Below are positions 15,442 through 23,192 of a DNA stretch of 26,357 nt, one piece after another; position 1 is the stretch's first letter; each line of letters opens with the position of its first letter. The notes beneath the pieces were generated by a model. It had not been told where the DNA came from and searched no databases. It saw nothing but the letters and a program-made list of their open reading frames with translations. Source of the DNA: CAZQEC01 sp964591565 (GTDB lineage Bacteria; Patescibacteriota; UBA1384; CAJBMM01); the NCBI GenBank assembly GCA_964591565.1, contig CAZQEC010000011.1:1-26357 (forward strand), written 5' to 3'. Both the position numbers and the translations under genes were made by a program.

Positions 15442-16207
15442 CCTTTCCCTCCGCCATAATCAAATGCTGTCCGCTTAAAATGCGCCAGTTTAGTTGAAAC
15501 GCCGAGAGTGCCACTTGAGCTATCCGCTCATCTTCCAGTGCCGCGAGCTGATAAAAGCCGTCCTCTTGGATTAAGTATACCAAACGCGACTGAAACATTA
15601 GCACCGTGGCGCCAATTTGCGCGATTTTACCCGGTACCACTCGATGGTCGAGGTATACAATTAAATTAGCGCTAACAGAGTTGGGAATTATCACTTGAGG
15701 CCGCACGTTTTGATCGGCGGCACGCTTGGCTAAATGCTTTATGAGCTCATAATGATCATTGTGACTAATATAAGCCGCCTGCATTATGTCGGCTTCCGGT
15801 ATGCGATTTAGGTACTGACGAGCCGAACTTACACCCTCAATATATTTGAACTGTGGCGCGCTAATGGTGTGGTGTTCAGCCGACTTTAAGTCGGGAATTA
15901 ACTTCTGCACTGTATGATATGTGGCAATGGCGGCTTTGGCTTTACGCATAAACACTGACTCTAAATTAGACAGGTCGGTCGGGGCGTAAATGCGCACCAT
16001 ATCGTAGTCATCGCCTTTAACCAAACCAAGCTCTTCCAACTCATCTAACGTAGAGTACGTCGTAACACGATTAACTTTCGACGCCTTGGCAATTTCGCCC
16101 GCGCCAATTTTACCCAATCGCAAAGCCGCCACATACACCCGTGCCTGCATACTGGTTAAACCGAGATCAATTAACTGTCGTTCAAGCGTCAGCAATTCGT
16201 CCCCCAC
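15437..16207 (-). CDS. TrmB family transcriptional regulator
   Basis: A 256-residue protein. Residues 8-78 form a TrmB-type winged helix-turn-helix (LIDLGLTSMQARVYVAALRL, then IAKASKVNRVTTYSTLDELE and the wing). A helical linker (about 84-110) leads to a C-terminal domain of about 130 residues (FKYIEGVSSARQYLNRI onward) resembling the PLD-like/effector domain of TrmB regulators. No catalytic HKD motif is present. Regulated genes and effector are unknown; the divergent neighbourhood gives no clear target. The start is GTG at 16207; a TTG four codons later, with GGGGG upstream, is possible. The stop is inside heptad element H4. Confidence 0.82.
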   Translation of the reverse strand: MGDELLTLERQLIDLGLTSMQARVYVAALRLGKIGAGEIAKASKVNRVTTYSTLDELEELGLVKGDDYDMVRIYAPTDLSNLESVFMRKAKAAIATYHTVQKLIPDLKSAEHHTISAPQFKYIEGVSSARQYLNRIPEADIMQAAYISHNDHYELIKHLAKRAADQNVRPQVIIPNSVSANLIVYLDHRVVPGKIAQIGATVLMFQSRLVYLIQEDGFYQLAALEDERIAQVALSAFQLNWRILSGQHLIMAEGKG

Positions 16208-16225
16208 TTAATTAGATGTTACAAC

Positions 16226-16397
16226 ATAAAAATGATAATGCATAAATCATAATGCATCAAATCTGCGATTTGTAGTTGCTCCATCGAGGTCGTAACCATA
16301 ATTGCGGAGTGGCTGATGCCACAATTTATTATCGATTTTCTGAACATTATCAATTATCAATTACATTATCCATTATGGATTATCAATTATCCATTTC
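16226..16397. repeat. Two-armed heptad element H5 with hairpin core
   Basis: The left arm (16226-16257) has 7-mers such as GATAATG / CATAAAT / CATAATG; the right arm (16341-16397) has AATTATC / AATTACA / TTATCCA. The core at 16306-16334 contains GTGGC-TGAT-GCCAC followed by an AT-rich TTTATTATCG. It is homologous to the core of H2. The right arm encodes the last six residues (WIIDNP) and the stop of MurE. Confidence 0.75.
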
Positions 16398-17674
16398 TTT
16401 AACTCCTCCTCCGCCACTGCCCGATCCGACCACGGAATAACTTTGTCTCCCACCCCCATACCAGTTTCATCTCCTTTGCCAGTAATCAGCACCGTGTCGC
16501 CCGGGCGCGCTAAGGCGAACGCTTTTGCCATCGCCTCACGGCGATCAAGCACGCGCCAAAAGGTTACACCTTCTTGTTGGCCATCAACACTCGCCACACC
16601 CTCTGCCACCGCGTCAATAATGGCCATGGCCGACTCACTCCACGGGTCCTCGTTGGTCACTAAACAATAACGGGATGCTCGACCAGCAATTTGTCCTAAT
16701 ATCGGCCGTTTGGTTTTGTCGCGATCGCCTGTCGCGCCGAAAACAGATAGGATGTTACCTCGAGTGATTGGCTTAACCGCCGCGTATAATTTTTCGAAAG
16801 CGTCTGGGGTATGGGCGTAATCTATAATGACTCGAAACGGCTGACCCATATCAATGCTTTCCATCCGCCCGGGTACACTGGTCAGTTGCCAAATACCAGC
16901 TTGGATTATCTCAATCGCAATGCCATGCCCCAGCGCCACGCCAATGGCCGCCAGCAAGTTGGATACATTAAAAGCACCCGTCAATTTCGACCGCACTAAA
17001 AATGACTCTGCCAAACTGGGTCCATGGCATTCAAAAGATATACCTTCGTCGTACGATAGTTTGAGCGGACGCAAAGTTTCCACATTATTTTCATCAAGGG
17101 AATAAAAAATCCGCACGTCAGCCGGGCATTCAGCGAAGCTGCGCCCATTCGGATCATCCCAGTTTAGCACGCTCACACGCAAACCAGACGCAAAAAGCAT
17201 GCGCTTGGCTTGCACGTAAGAGTCAAACGTCCCATGATAATCAAGGTGGTCGTGCGTAATGTTGGTCAAAACGCCGGTGTCAAACTGAATGCCAAACATA
17301 CGCGACTGGTCGAGTGCAATAGAGGTCGCTTCCATCACTAAAACGTCACAATTATTCTGGCGAGCACGAACAATGAACTGATTAAATGTTTGCGGATCAG
17401 GCACGGTCATTTTAGTTTCATTGACTGATTCATCGCCAGCAATTCGCAATCTGACCGTTGACATCATAGCCACGCGTCGTCCAGCCGCCTCGAATATGGC
17501 CGTTACCAAATGTGCCACCGTGGTTTTGCCGTTGGTGCCGGTAATGCCGATGGCGCACATGTTCTGACCGGGTAAACCGTAGGCAAGCGCCGTCAAACTC
17601 GAGCGTATCGCATGATAAGCTCGCATTGCCGGGCGCCCAACTACCGATTTAATATTATCTTTAAGATTTTTCAT
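16373..17674 (-). CDS. murE: MurE-like Mur ligase (UDP-MurNAc-tripeptide synthetase)
   Basis: A 433-residue ATP-dependent ligase that adds the third amino acid of the peptidoglycan stem peptide. The ATP loop GTNGKTT is at 46-52. Typical Mur segments are THDHLDYHG (140-148), AFNVSNLLAAIG (234-245), DYAHTPDAF (285-293) and FGATGDRDKTKRP (312-324). The usual N-terminal UDP-binding domain (about 80-90 residues) is almost absent. The position of the diaminopimelate DNPR motif reads NEDPW (341-345), so the third residue cannot be predicted. It begins 4 bp after the stop of the FemX-like gene, in one operon. The final WIIDNP and stop are encoded by heptad element H5. Confidence 0.92.
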   Translation of the reverse strand: MKNLKDNIKSVVGRPAMRAYHAIRSSLTALAYGLPGQNMCAIGITGTNGKTTVAHLVTAIFEAAGRRVAMMSTVRLRIAGDESVNETKMTVPDPQTFNQFIVRARQNNCDVLVMEATSIALDQSRMFGIQFDTGVLTNITHDHLDYHGTFDSYVQAKRMLFASGLRVSVLNWDDPNGRSFAECPADVRIFYSLDENNVETLRPLKLSYDEGISFECHGPSLAESFLVRSKLTGAFNVSNLLAAIGVALGHGIAIEIIQAGIWQLTSVPGRMESIDMGQPFRVIIDYAHTPDAFEKLYAAVKPITRGNILSVFGATGDRDKTKRPILGQIAGRASRYCLVTNEDPWSESAMAIIDAVAEGVASVDGQQEGVTFWRVLDRREAMAKAFALARPGDTVLITGKGDETGMGVGDKVIPWSDRAVAEEELKKWIIDNP

Positions 17675-17678
17675 TAAA

Positions 17679-18611
17679 CTAGCTCACCTTGCCCCGCATA
17701 GTGCGATAAATGGTATAAAGCGCGGGGCGATAAACGCGGTCGTACGACCCTAAATAGCGCACCGTTTCGCCGCCAAACTCGCGCTTAAATCGACTAATGC
17801 CAGCCCAGGGGTGAGACGCCGAAGCAGAATCAGGAGCAACCCCGATCAAATCGTATTCAGTGCATCCGCGCGCTTTAGCCGCTCTCATAATGGCGAAATG
17901 TAAAAGGTATGGCGACATGACCGACCGATGTTCGTCTGATGACACGCCATATAAATAACTGGCGCGCTCACCGTAAAACACTACTATCGCCGCCGATAAA
18001 ATGACCCCGTCTAATTTGGCCACCCATAGTTGACCCATTTTTTCATCATGCAAAGCGTCAATCATACTACGCAGATACGCGTCCGAGCGACCGCTAAACC
18101 CTTTGCGTTTGGCAGTGGCAGAATTAAGCATTAAAAACGCTTCGACCGCCGACTGACTTTTATCATGAGCCACCGTCACCCCTTTTTTTTCCGCCAGACC
18201 CAAATTATATCGCCCTTTACTGCGCATGCATCTGCGGATCTCCGCCAAAGATGGTTTTAGATCAATCACTTGGCGCCAAGCCGGTTGCACTTCGTCTTTT
18301 GATTTGACAAAACCGGCATTTATCAATGTTTTGTGACCATTCTCACTATAAGGAACAGCAAATTCAGCCCGCCCAAAAATCGTCGTGTCGGTTCTTGATT
18401 TTGATAAGGCACTTTGTGACCGAGCAACTTGTGCGCTAAATGAATGTTCTGGCGAAAGAGTGATTTCGGGAATGTATGTAAAATTAAATCGCCACTTTAA
18501 TTGATGCATTAACACAAATAAATCAAAATGATTTTGAAAACTCCAACCGTGCTTCGATTTAAAGTCGGCCCACATTTTTGATTGCATAAAGCTTGTTTGA
18601 GCAACCGCCAT
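17679..18611 (-). CDS. FemAB/FemX-like aminoacyltransferase
   Basis: A 310-residue protein of the FemABX family (tandem GNAT folds), which uses aminoacyl-tRNA to add bridge amino acids to peptidoglycan precursors. The signals are the N-terminal SFMQSKMWADFKSKHGW, the mid-region QVIDLKPSLAEIRRCMRSKG with KKGVTV, and the C-terminal GISRFKREFGGETVRYLGSY. The strong ribosome-binding site AAAAAGGAGC ends about 5 nt before the ATG. The 4-bp gap to murE indicates co-transcription and a common role in wall precursor synthesis. The amino acid transferred is unknown. Confidence 0.9.
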   Translation of the reverse strand: MAVAQTSFMQSKMWADFKSKHGWSFQNHFDLFVLMHQLKWRFNFTYIPEITLSPEHSFSAQVARSQSALSKSRTDTTIFGRAEFAVPYSENGHKTLINAGFVKSKDEVQPAWRQVIDLKPSLAEIRRCMRSKGRYNLGLAEKKGVTVAHDKSQSAVEAFLMLNSATAKRKGFSGRSDAYLRSMIDALHDEKMGQLWVAKLDGVILSAAIVVFYGERASYLYGVSSDEHRSVMSPYLLHFAIMRAAKARGCTEYDLIGVAPDSASASHPWAGISRFKREFGGETVRYLGSYDRVYRPALYTIYRTMRGKVS

Positions 18612-18797
18612 TTAGCTCCTTTTTATCCCTTGATACTTAACCAATCCAACCGCGAGTAGACAACAAACCAGTATCTAATTAATTACAATGGCGATGCGTC
18701 CACCGTAGCTCACAGAGCGAAAGCGGACAATAACTCCATACATATTATTGTACGTCAAAATAACCGATCATCGCCAGTGGATCAAATGTCTGTTTTG

Positions 18798-18806
18798 TGT
18801 TAAAAT
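18798..18806 (+). promoter_or_regulatory. Extended -10 promoter of tsaD
   Basis: TG-t-TAAAAT with 11 nt to the ATG at 18818, leaving at most a leader of a few nucleotides. It argues against the GTG at 18797, which the promoter itself overlaps. Confidence 0.55.
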
Positions 18807-18817
18807 TATTATTCACT

Positions 18818-19909
18818 ATGAAATTACATATCATTTTAGCTATTGAATCTTCGTGCGATGAAACCGCCGCCAGTGTTGTACAAGACGGTCAAATCGTGTT
18901 ATCCAGCGTCGTTGCCAGTCAAATTCCTCTGCACGCGCGATACGGAGGTGTGGTACCTGAAATTGCGGCGCGGGCGCACACTGAAGCTATTTTAGGGGTG
19001 ATTAATCAATCCTTAGGTGATGCTTTTGGCAAAGGCAGTAGATTTGATCAAATGAAGATGATTGATGTGCTGGCGGTGACTGAAAAACCCGGTTTAACTG
19101 GGTCGCTACTGGTTGGAAAATCCACCGCCAAAGCGTTGGCACTTGTTTTTAACAAACCACTAATACCAGTGGATCACATAATGGGACATGTTTATAGCAA
19201 TATGTTGACAAAACTTGAGACTCGAAACATGAAACTCGAAACAAATGAGAATAAGAAAATTCAAAAAAATTCGAATTTAGATATTATTTCAAATTTCAAA
19301 TTTCAAATTTCAAATTTTCCCCTTATTACTTTGGTGGCATCCGGTGGACACACCGAACTAATTTTGTCGCGGTCCCATCACAATCACGCCGTCATTAGTC
19401 AAACCAGAGACGACGCCGCTGGCGAAGCGTTTGATAAAGTGGCCACCTTGCTCAATTTGTCTTATCCGGGCGGACCGTCGGTTAGCCAAGCCGCCATTAC
19501 CGGTGATGCGACCATATATCCGCTACCGAGAGGATTATCTAAATCTGATTCGCTCGATTTTTCGTTTTCCGGCTTAAAAACCGCGGTCGCTCAGTTGGTC
19601 AAACACCTGCAAAATGATGGTGTGGATATTAACTCGGTCGTACCGCACATCGCCGCCAGTTTTCAAGCTAGCGTAGTGGATAGTTTAGTCAGTAAAACTG
19701 TCCAAGCCGCCGAAAAGTATCAAGTTAGCTCTATTGGACTGGCCGGAGGCGTGGCCGCCAATACTGCGCTACGCTCGGCCATGCACGATGTATGCCTTAA
19801 AAATGGAATTGATTTTTATACGCCAAGTTTAGAGTTTTGCACCGACAACGCCGCGATGATTGGCGCGGCGGCCTTCCATATGTGGCAAACAAATAATGGT
19901 ATTGAATGA
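18818..19909 (+). CDS. tsaD: tRNA N6-threonylcarbamoyladenosine synthase TsaD with in-frame repeat insertion
   Basis: A 363-residue TsaD, which transfers threonylcarbamoyl to A37 of ANN-decoding tRNAs together with TsaB and TsaE. Visible motifs are IESSCDETAAS (9-19), the metal-binding HIMGH, ASGGHT, DDAAGEAFDKVA, YPGGP, DFSFSGLKTA, AGGVAANTALR and FCTDNAAM. Between the HIMGH helix and ASGGHT is an extra segment at about residues 132-167 (KLETRNMKLETNENKK... ISNFKFQISNF) made by heptad repeats, in a place where homologues have a short loop. I chose ATG 18818 over GTG 18797 because homologues begin just before IESSCDE and because of the promoter. Confidence 0.95.
   Translation: MKLHIILAIESSCDETAASVVQDGQIVLSSVVASQIPLHARYGGVVPEIAARAHTEAILGVINQSLGDAFGKGSRFDQMKMIDVLAVTEKPGLTGSLLVGKSTAKALALVFNKPLIPVDHIMGHVYSNMLTKLETRNMKLETNENKKIQKNSNLDIISNFKFQISNFPLITLVASGGHTELILSRSHHNHAVISQTRDDAAGEAFDKVATLLNLSYPGGPSVSQAAITGDATIYPLPRGLSKSDSLDFSFSGLKTAVAQLVKHLQNDGVDINSVVPHIAASFQASVVDSLVSKTVQAAEKYQVSSIGLAGGVAANTALRSAMHDVCLKNGIDFYTPSLEFCTDNAAMIGAAAFHMWQTNNGIE
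19211..19318 (+). repeat. Heptad element H6 inserted in frame in tsaD
   Basis: The left arm has ACTCGAA / ACTCGAA-type 7-mers (19217-19242); the right arm has perfect ATTTCAA units (about 19289-19318). Three ATTTCAA units encode ISNFKFQ, so each three repeats preserve frame. The product peptide is closely similar to that of the first ValS insertion. Confidence 0.85.
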
Positions 19910-19928
19910 TATGATGTGAGAACAAAAC

Positions 19929-20036
19929 AGCATGTATCATGTATTAGGTATAATGTATAAGGGATCAGAAAACTGCAGATTATGGAACTTATTCAGCGCC
20001 CCATGATACCTGATACCTTATACCTGATACGAAGTA
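19929..20036. repeat. Two-armed heptad element H7 between tsaD and valS
   Basis: The left arm (19929-19968) has CATGTAT / CATGTAT / TAGGTAT / AATGTAT; the right arm (about 20001-20036) has the inverse type, TGATACC / TGATACC / TTATACC / TGATACG. The core is about 32 nt. It lies immediately before valS, and the TGATAC words resemble extended -10 sequences, so it might contribute a promoter. Confidence 0.68.
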
Positions 20037-20057
20037 ATCGATATCAAAGAAACAATC

Positions 20058-22400
20058 ATGAACAAAACTCCCAACATCACCAGCCCTAATCTTCCCCCTG
20101 CCTATTTTGCTAAAGATCATGAATCGCGAATAAATGAGCTGTGGCAAAAATCCGGTGCCTTCAAGCCAAGTGGCAAAGGGGAAACTTTTTCGATGCTGAT
20201 GCCGCCTCCAAACGCTAACGAAAGTTTACATGTGGGTCACGCTTTAGTTATGAGCATTAGTGATTGCATGGTGCGCTACGCGCGTATGAATGGGCGCGAC
20301 ACTCTTTGGATACCCGGCACCGATCACGCTGGTTTTGAAACACAAGTGGTTTATGAAAAAAAACTGCAAAAAGAAGACAAAAGCCGCTTCGACTTTAGCC
20401 CAGATCAATTACGAGCAGATATTCGCAACTACGTCACAAAACAACAGCAAACCATTTTGGCGCAAATTAAGCGAATGGGTGCTTCGTGCGATTGGGATAG
20501 CTTATTTTTTACATTGGACGAAAATATTGTCAATACGGTCAATGCGACCTTTAAGCGGATGTACGAAGACAAATTACTCTATCGCGCCCAGCGACTGGTC
20601 AACTATTGCACTAAACATGGCACCTCGTTTTCAGATCTCGAAGTGGAGTACGAAGACCGCGAGGGGGAATTGGTTTATATAAAATACCCAATTGCCGGTG
20701 AAAATAACGCGTTCGTCACCGTTGCCACCACCCGCCCCGAAACTATGCTGGGCGACACAGCCGTGGCAGTGCATCCCAGTGATGTGAGATTCAAACATCT
20801 AATCGGCAAAAAAGCGATTGTGCCACTGGTCAACCGCTTGGTGCCACTTGTGGCTGACAAGTCAGTGGATCCAAAGTTTGGTACTGGTGCGGTGAAGGTT
20901 ACCCCGGCACATAGTCACGCCGACGCTGAAATAGCCAAATTATCCAAGCTAGATATTATCGAGGTCATAAATACCCGCGGCAAAATGTGTGGTGATATTC
21001 CAAGCGATCTTGTCGGCTTAAAAGTAGCCGACGCGCGCAGAGAAATTATCGCCAAATTGCACGAACTAAACTTAATTGAAAAAGTGGTTGAGCACAAACA
21101 CCGCGTAGGTGTGTGCTATAAATGTCGCACTCCGATCGAAATTTTGCCGATGATGCAATGGTGGGTCGACACCAAACCACTGGCTAAAAAAGCGCTTGAG
21201 GCACTCAAAAATAATCAGATTACCGTTACCCCGGCCAGCTCAAAAAAACAGCTCGTGCGCTGGTTGGAAAACATTATTGATTGGAACATTTCGCGCCAAA
21301 TCGTCTGGGGAATACCAATTCCAGCGTGGTATAAAAGCGAAAAGCACGAAACTCGAAACTCGAAACTCGAAACAGATTCAAATAATCAAATCCAAAATGT
21401 TTCGGATTTCGGATTTCGGATTTCGGATTTTGAATCTGATATTAAGATTCAATCAGATTCTCCCGGGGAGGGTTGGATGCAAGATACCGACACCTTTGAT
21501 ACTTGGTTTTCATCGAGCCAACTGCCGTACGCCACATTAGGGTATCCGCTAGATCCAAAATTTAAGCAATACTTCCCGACCGACACCATCACTACCGCCA
21601 GCGACATTCTATTTTGGTGGGTGGCGCGCATGATTATGATGTCGCTTTATGTTACCGGCGAAGTACCATTTAAGCACATTTACCTGCACGGTTTGGTGTT
21701 GGACGCCGATGGCAAAAAAATGAGTAAGTCTAAAGGCAATGTGACCGACCCAATTCAGATTATGGATCAGTACGGCACCGACGCCCTGCGTTGGGCGGTC
21801 GTTCACGGCGCCAGTGCAGGGCAAAACTTTAATATGACGCTGGACCGGGTCATTGGCGGACGCAATTTGGCGAATAAGATTTGGAATGCCAGTCGGTTGG
21901 TCCTGTTGGCACAGGATCAACAACTCGAGACCAGAGACTCGAGACCAAAGACAAATTCGAATGACAAAAATTTTAAACATTCGAAATTAAGCATTGATTC
22001 ATCATTCACCCGCCCCTCGAAGCACGAGGAGCGAAGTGGGGACATTCGTCATTCATCATTATCAAATGACATCAACAAGCAAATTATCGCTGATCTAAAT
22101 ACACTTGTTGCCCAAGTCGCCAAATGTTTTAACTCCGATCAATACGGTTTAGCGACCGATTTATTATATGACTTCTTTTGGCACCGCTTTTGTGATCAGT
22201 ATCTTGAATTAGCCAAAGATTTAGTGCAAAATGACGAGGCGCGCGCTGAAACGGTCGCGACACTATTGCTCTGCTTGACCACATTACTCAAGCTGTTTCA
22301 TCCGTTTATGCCGTTTGTGACCGAAGCCGTTTGGCAAGAACTGGTCGAGCGCAAAATGGTTAAAGAGCCGTTGTTGATCTTAAGCGCTTGGCCACAATAA
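20058..22400 (+). CDS. valS: Valyl-tRNA synthetase with two in-frame repeat insertions
   Basis: A 780-residue class I synthetase that charges tRNA-Val. The HIGH motif is in PNANESLHVGHAL (51-63), the editing domain is at about 195-345 (TTRPETMLGDTAV), KMSKS is at 554-558, and the anticodon-binding helical domain is at about 675-775. It ends without the C-terminal coiled coil found in many ValRS. Insertion 1 (about 429-466: HETRNSKLET... SDFGFRISDF) lies after IPAWY, in the loop before DTFDTWFSSS. Insertion 2 (about 620-672: LETRDSRPKTNSND... RHSSLSND) separates the catalytic core from the anticodon domain. All catalytic motifs are intact and both insertions keep frame, so the enzyme is probably functional. 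The ATG has only a weak ribosome-binding site. Confidence 0.95.
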   Translation: MNKTPNITSPNLPPAYFAKDHESRINELWQKSGAFKPSGKGETFSMLMPPPNANESLHVGHALVMSISDCMVRYARMNGRDTLWIPGTDHAGFETQVVYEKKLQKEDKSRFDFSPDQLRADIRNYVTKQQQTILAQIKRMGASCDWDSLFFTLDENIVNTVNATFKRMYEDKLLYRAQRLVNYCTKHGTSFSDLEVEYEDREGELVYIKYPIAGENNAFVTVATTRPETMLGDTAVAVHPSDVRFKHLIGKKAIVPLVNRLVPLVADKSVDPKFGTGAVKVTPAHSHADAEIAKLSKLDIIEVINTRGKMCGDIPSDLVGLKVADARREIIAKLHELNLIEKVVEHKHRVGVCYKCRTPIEILPMMQWWVDTKPLAKKALEALKNNQITVTPASSKKQLVRWLENIIDWNISRQIVWGIPIPAWYKSEKHETRNSKLETDSNNQIQNVSDFGFRISDFESDIKIQSDSPGEGWMQDTDTFDTWFSSSQLPYATLGYPLDPKFKQYFPTDTITTASDILFWWVARMIMMSLYVTGEVPFKHIYLHGLVLDADGKKMSKSKGNVTDPIQIMDQYGTDALRWAVVHGASAGQNFNMTLDRVIGGRNLANKIWNASRLVLLAQDQQLETRDSRPKTNSNDKNFKHSKLSIDSSFTRPSKHEERSGDIRHSSLSNDINKQIIADLNTLVAQVAKCFNSDQYGLATDLLYDFFWHRFCDQYLELAKDLVQNDEARAETVATLLLCLTTLLKLFHPFMPFVTEAVWQELVERKMVKEPLLILSAWPQ
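21342..21456 (+). repeat. Heptad element H8 inserted in frame in valS (first)
   Basis: The left arm has perfect ACTCGAA units (21351-21371); the right arm has perfect ATTTCGG units (about 21404-21431) ending TTTTGAATCTGAT. Short outer arms CAGATTCAAA / TTTTGAATCTG are inverted. ACTCGAA x3 encodes TRNSKLE and ATTTCGG x3 encodes ISDFGFR. Confidence 0.88.
21918..22070 (+). repeat. Heptad element H9 inserted in frame in valS (second), with nested hairpin
   Basis: The left arm has ACTCGAG / ACCAGAG / ACTCGAG / ACCAAAG; the right end has CATTCGT / CATTCAT / CATTATC-type units. Between them is a GC-rich palindromic word at 22013-22039 (CCCCTCGAAGC ... GAGCGAAGTGGGG) of the same family as the rpsO-pnp hairpin, so one repeat is nested in another. 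Confidence 0.78.
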
Positions 22401-22419
22401 ATCGCTCATATCCTAGCTG

Positions 22420-22507
22420 ATGGTCATTTCGAGCTTGTCGAGAAATCTCTAACAAATAATTATAGATCTCTCCGCTGCTCCACCAAAGGCGGATATGGTC
22501 GAGGTGA
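22420..22507. repeat. Degenerate palindromic element downstream of valS
   Basis: The left end is GTCATTTCGAGC...GAGAAATCTC; the right end is AGATCTCTCCGC...GGTCGAGGTGAC. The ends are imperfectly complementary, and a TCCGC / GCGGA hairpin lies inside. It resembles dispersed palindromic repeats with GTCATTTCGA ends seen in various bacteria. It could serve as a terminator for valS. It overlaps the first codons of the next gene. Confidence 0.5.
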
Positions 22508-23139
22508 CAAAATATGTATCAGAGTTTTGCAAAAATAATTTCAACATATTTATGAATATCAAAATGGCGATCGCCGAAATTTATGGGGGCATACCGCTAG
22601 CCCCTCGGGTCAAAGCTGTCTTAACGTTGGTCCTGATATTGGTGTTGGCTTTGTGGATCGTCCAACCAATCAAGCGCCACACTTGGAACACCATCAAAAA
22701 CCGGGGCGATAACGCTTTAGCCAGACGAGATTACGCTACTGCGCGCCTCGAATACACCAAATTGCGGCTGATCAGTCCGAGAAGCCCTGAGCCAAAAATA
22801 TTAATCGATCGAGTTGTGACTGCGGGGAATGATCTTTTATCCTTACGCACGTTTTATGAGGGGCGAGGAGACGTTAAAATACTAGATATGATCAATTCTG
22901 CCACGCGTGATTATACGAGCGCGGAAGAAGCTGTTGTGGCCTGTCAGACGCTATTGAAAGATCGGGAGATTGATTTAGCCAAATTGTGCATCGATCGAGC
23001 AGGCGCCAAGTGGCCTCTTTACAAAGAGGGTTGGCTAACAGCGCGCGCAATTGCCAAAATTACTGAGGATGAGGAAGCGGTCAAAAACGCCGAAACCCGC
23101 CTACGCCAAATTGATCCGAATATTATTCTGCCAGATTAA
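22495..23139 (+). CDS. Membrane-anchored helical (TPR-like) protein of unknown function
   Basis: A 214-residue protein not recognised by family. One transmembrane helix (about 41-57, VLTLVLILVLALWIV) is followed by an all-helical segment (about 65-210) with a repeat-like pattern (NALARRDYATARLEYTKLRLISP, then AVVACQTLLKDREIDLAKLCIDRA) resembling tetratricopeptide repeats. This suggests a single-pass membrane protein with a protein-binding domain, side not determined. The first ATG (22495) lies in the palindromic element but has AAAGG upstream; ATG at 22552 or 22564 would also keep the transmembrane segment. Small hairpins (CACCTCGGAGGTG at 23177-23189) follow and may end transcription. Confidence 0.7.
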   Translation: MVEVTKYVSEFCKNNFNIFMNIKMAIAEIYGGIPLAPRVKAVLTLVLILVLALWIVQPIKRHTWNTIKNRGDNALARRDYATARLEYTKLRLISPRSPEPKILIDRVVTAGNDLLSLRTFYEGRGDVKILDMINSATRDYTSAEEAVVACQTLLKDREIDLAKLCIDRAGAKWPLYKEGWLTARAIAKITEDEEAVKNAETRLRQIDPNIILPD

Positions 23140-23176
23140 TCCCCAAATCCGCACCTCTTAAGGTGAAGCTCCTCCA

Positions 23177-23189
23177 CACCTCGGAGGTG
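23177..23189. terminator. Hairpin after the TPR-like gene
   Basis: The palindrome CACCTCGGAGGTG, with a second similar inverted pair CACC...GGTG at 23152-23165 just upstream. No clear U-tract follows, so termination is only a suggestion. Confidence 0.35.
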
Positions 23190-23192
23190 GAT

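Noticed and set aside
19211..19318. TsaD and ValS insertions as inteins or introns
   Set aside because: They are too short, have no splicing motifs, stay in frame and lie in loops.
21342..21456. CRISPR-like repeats inside valS and in the spacers
   Set aside because: The units are 7 bp, tandem and degenerate, with no unique spacers and no cas genes.
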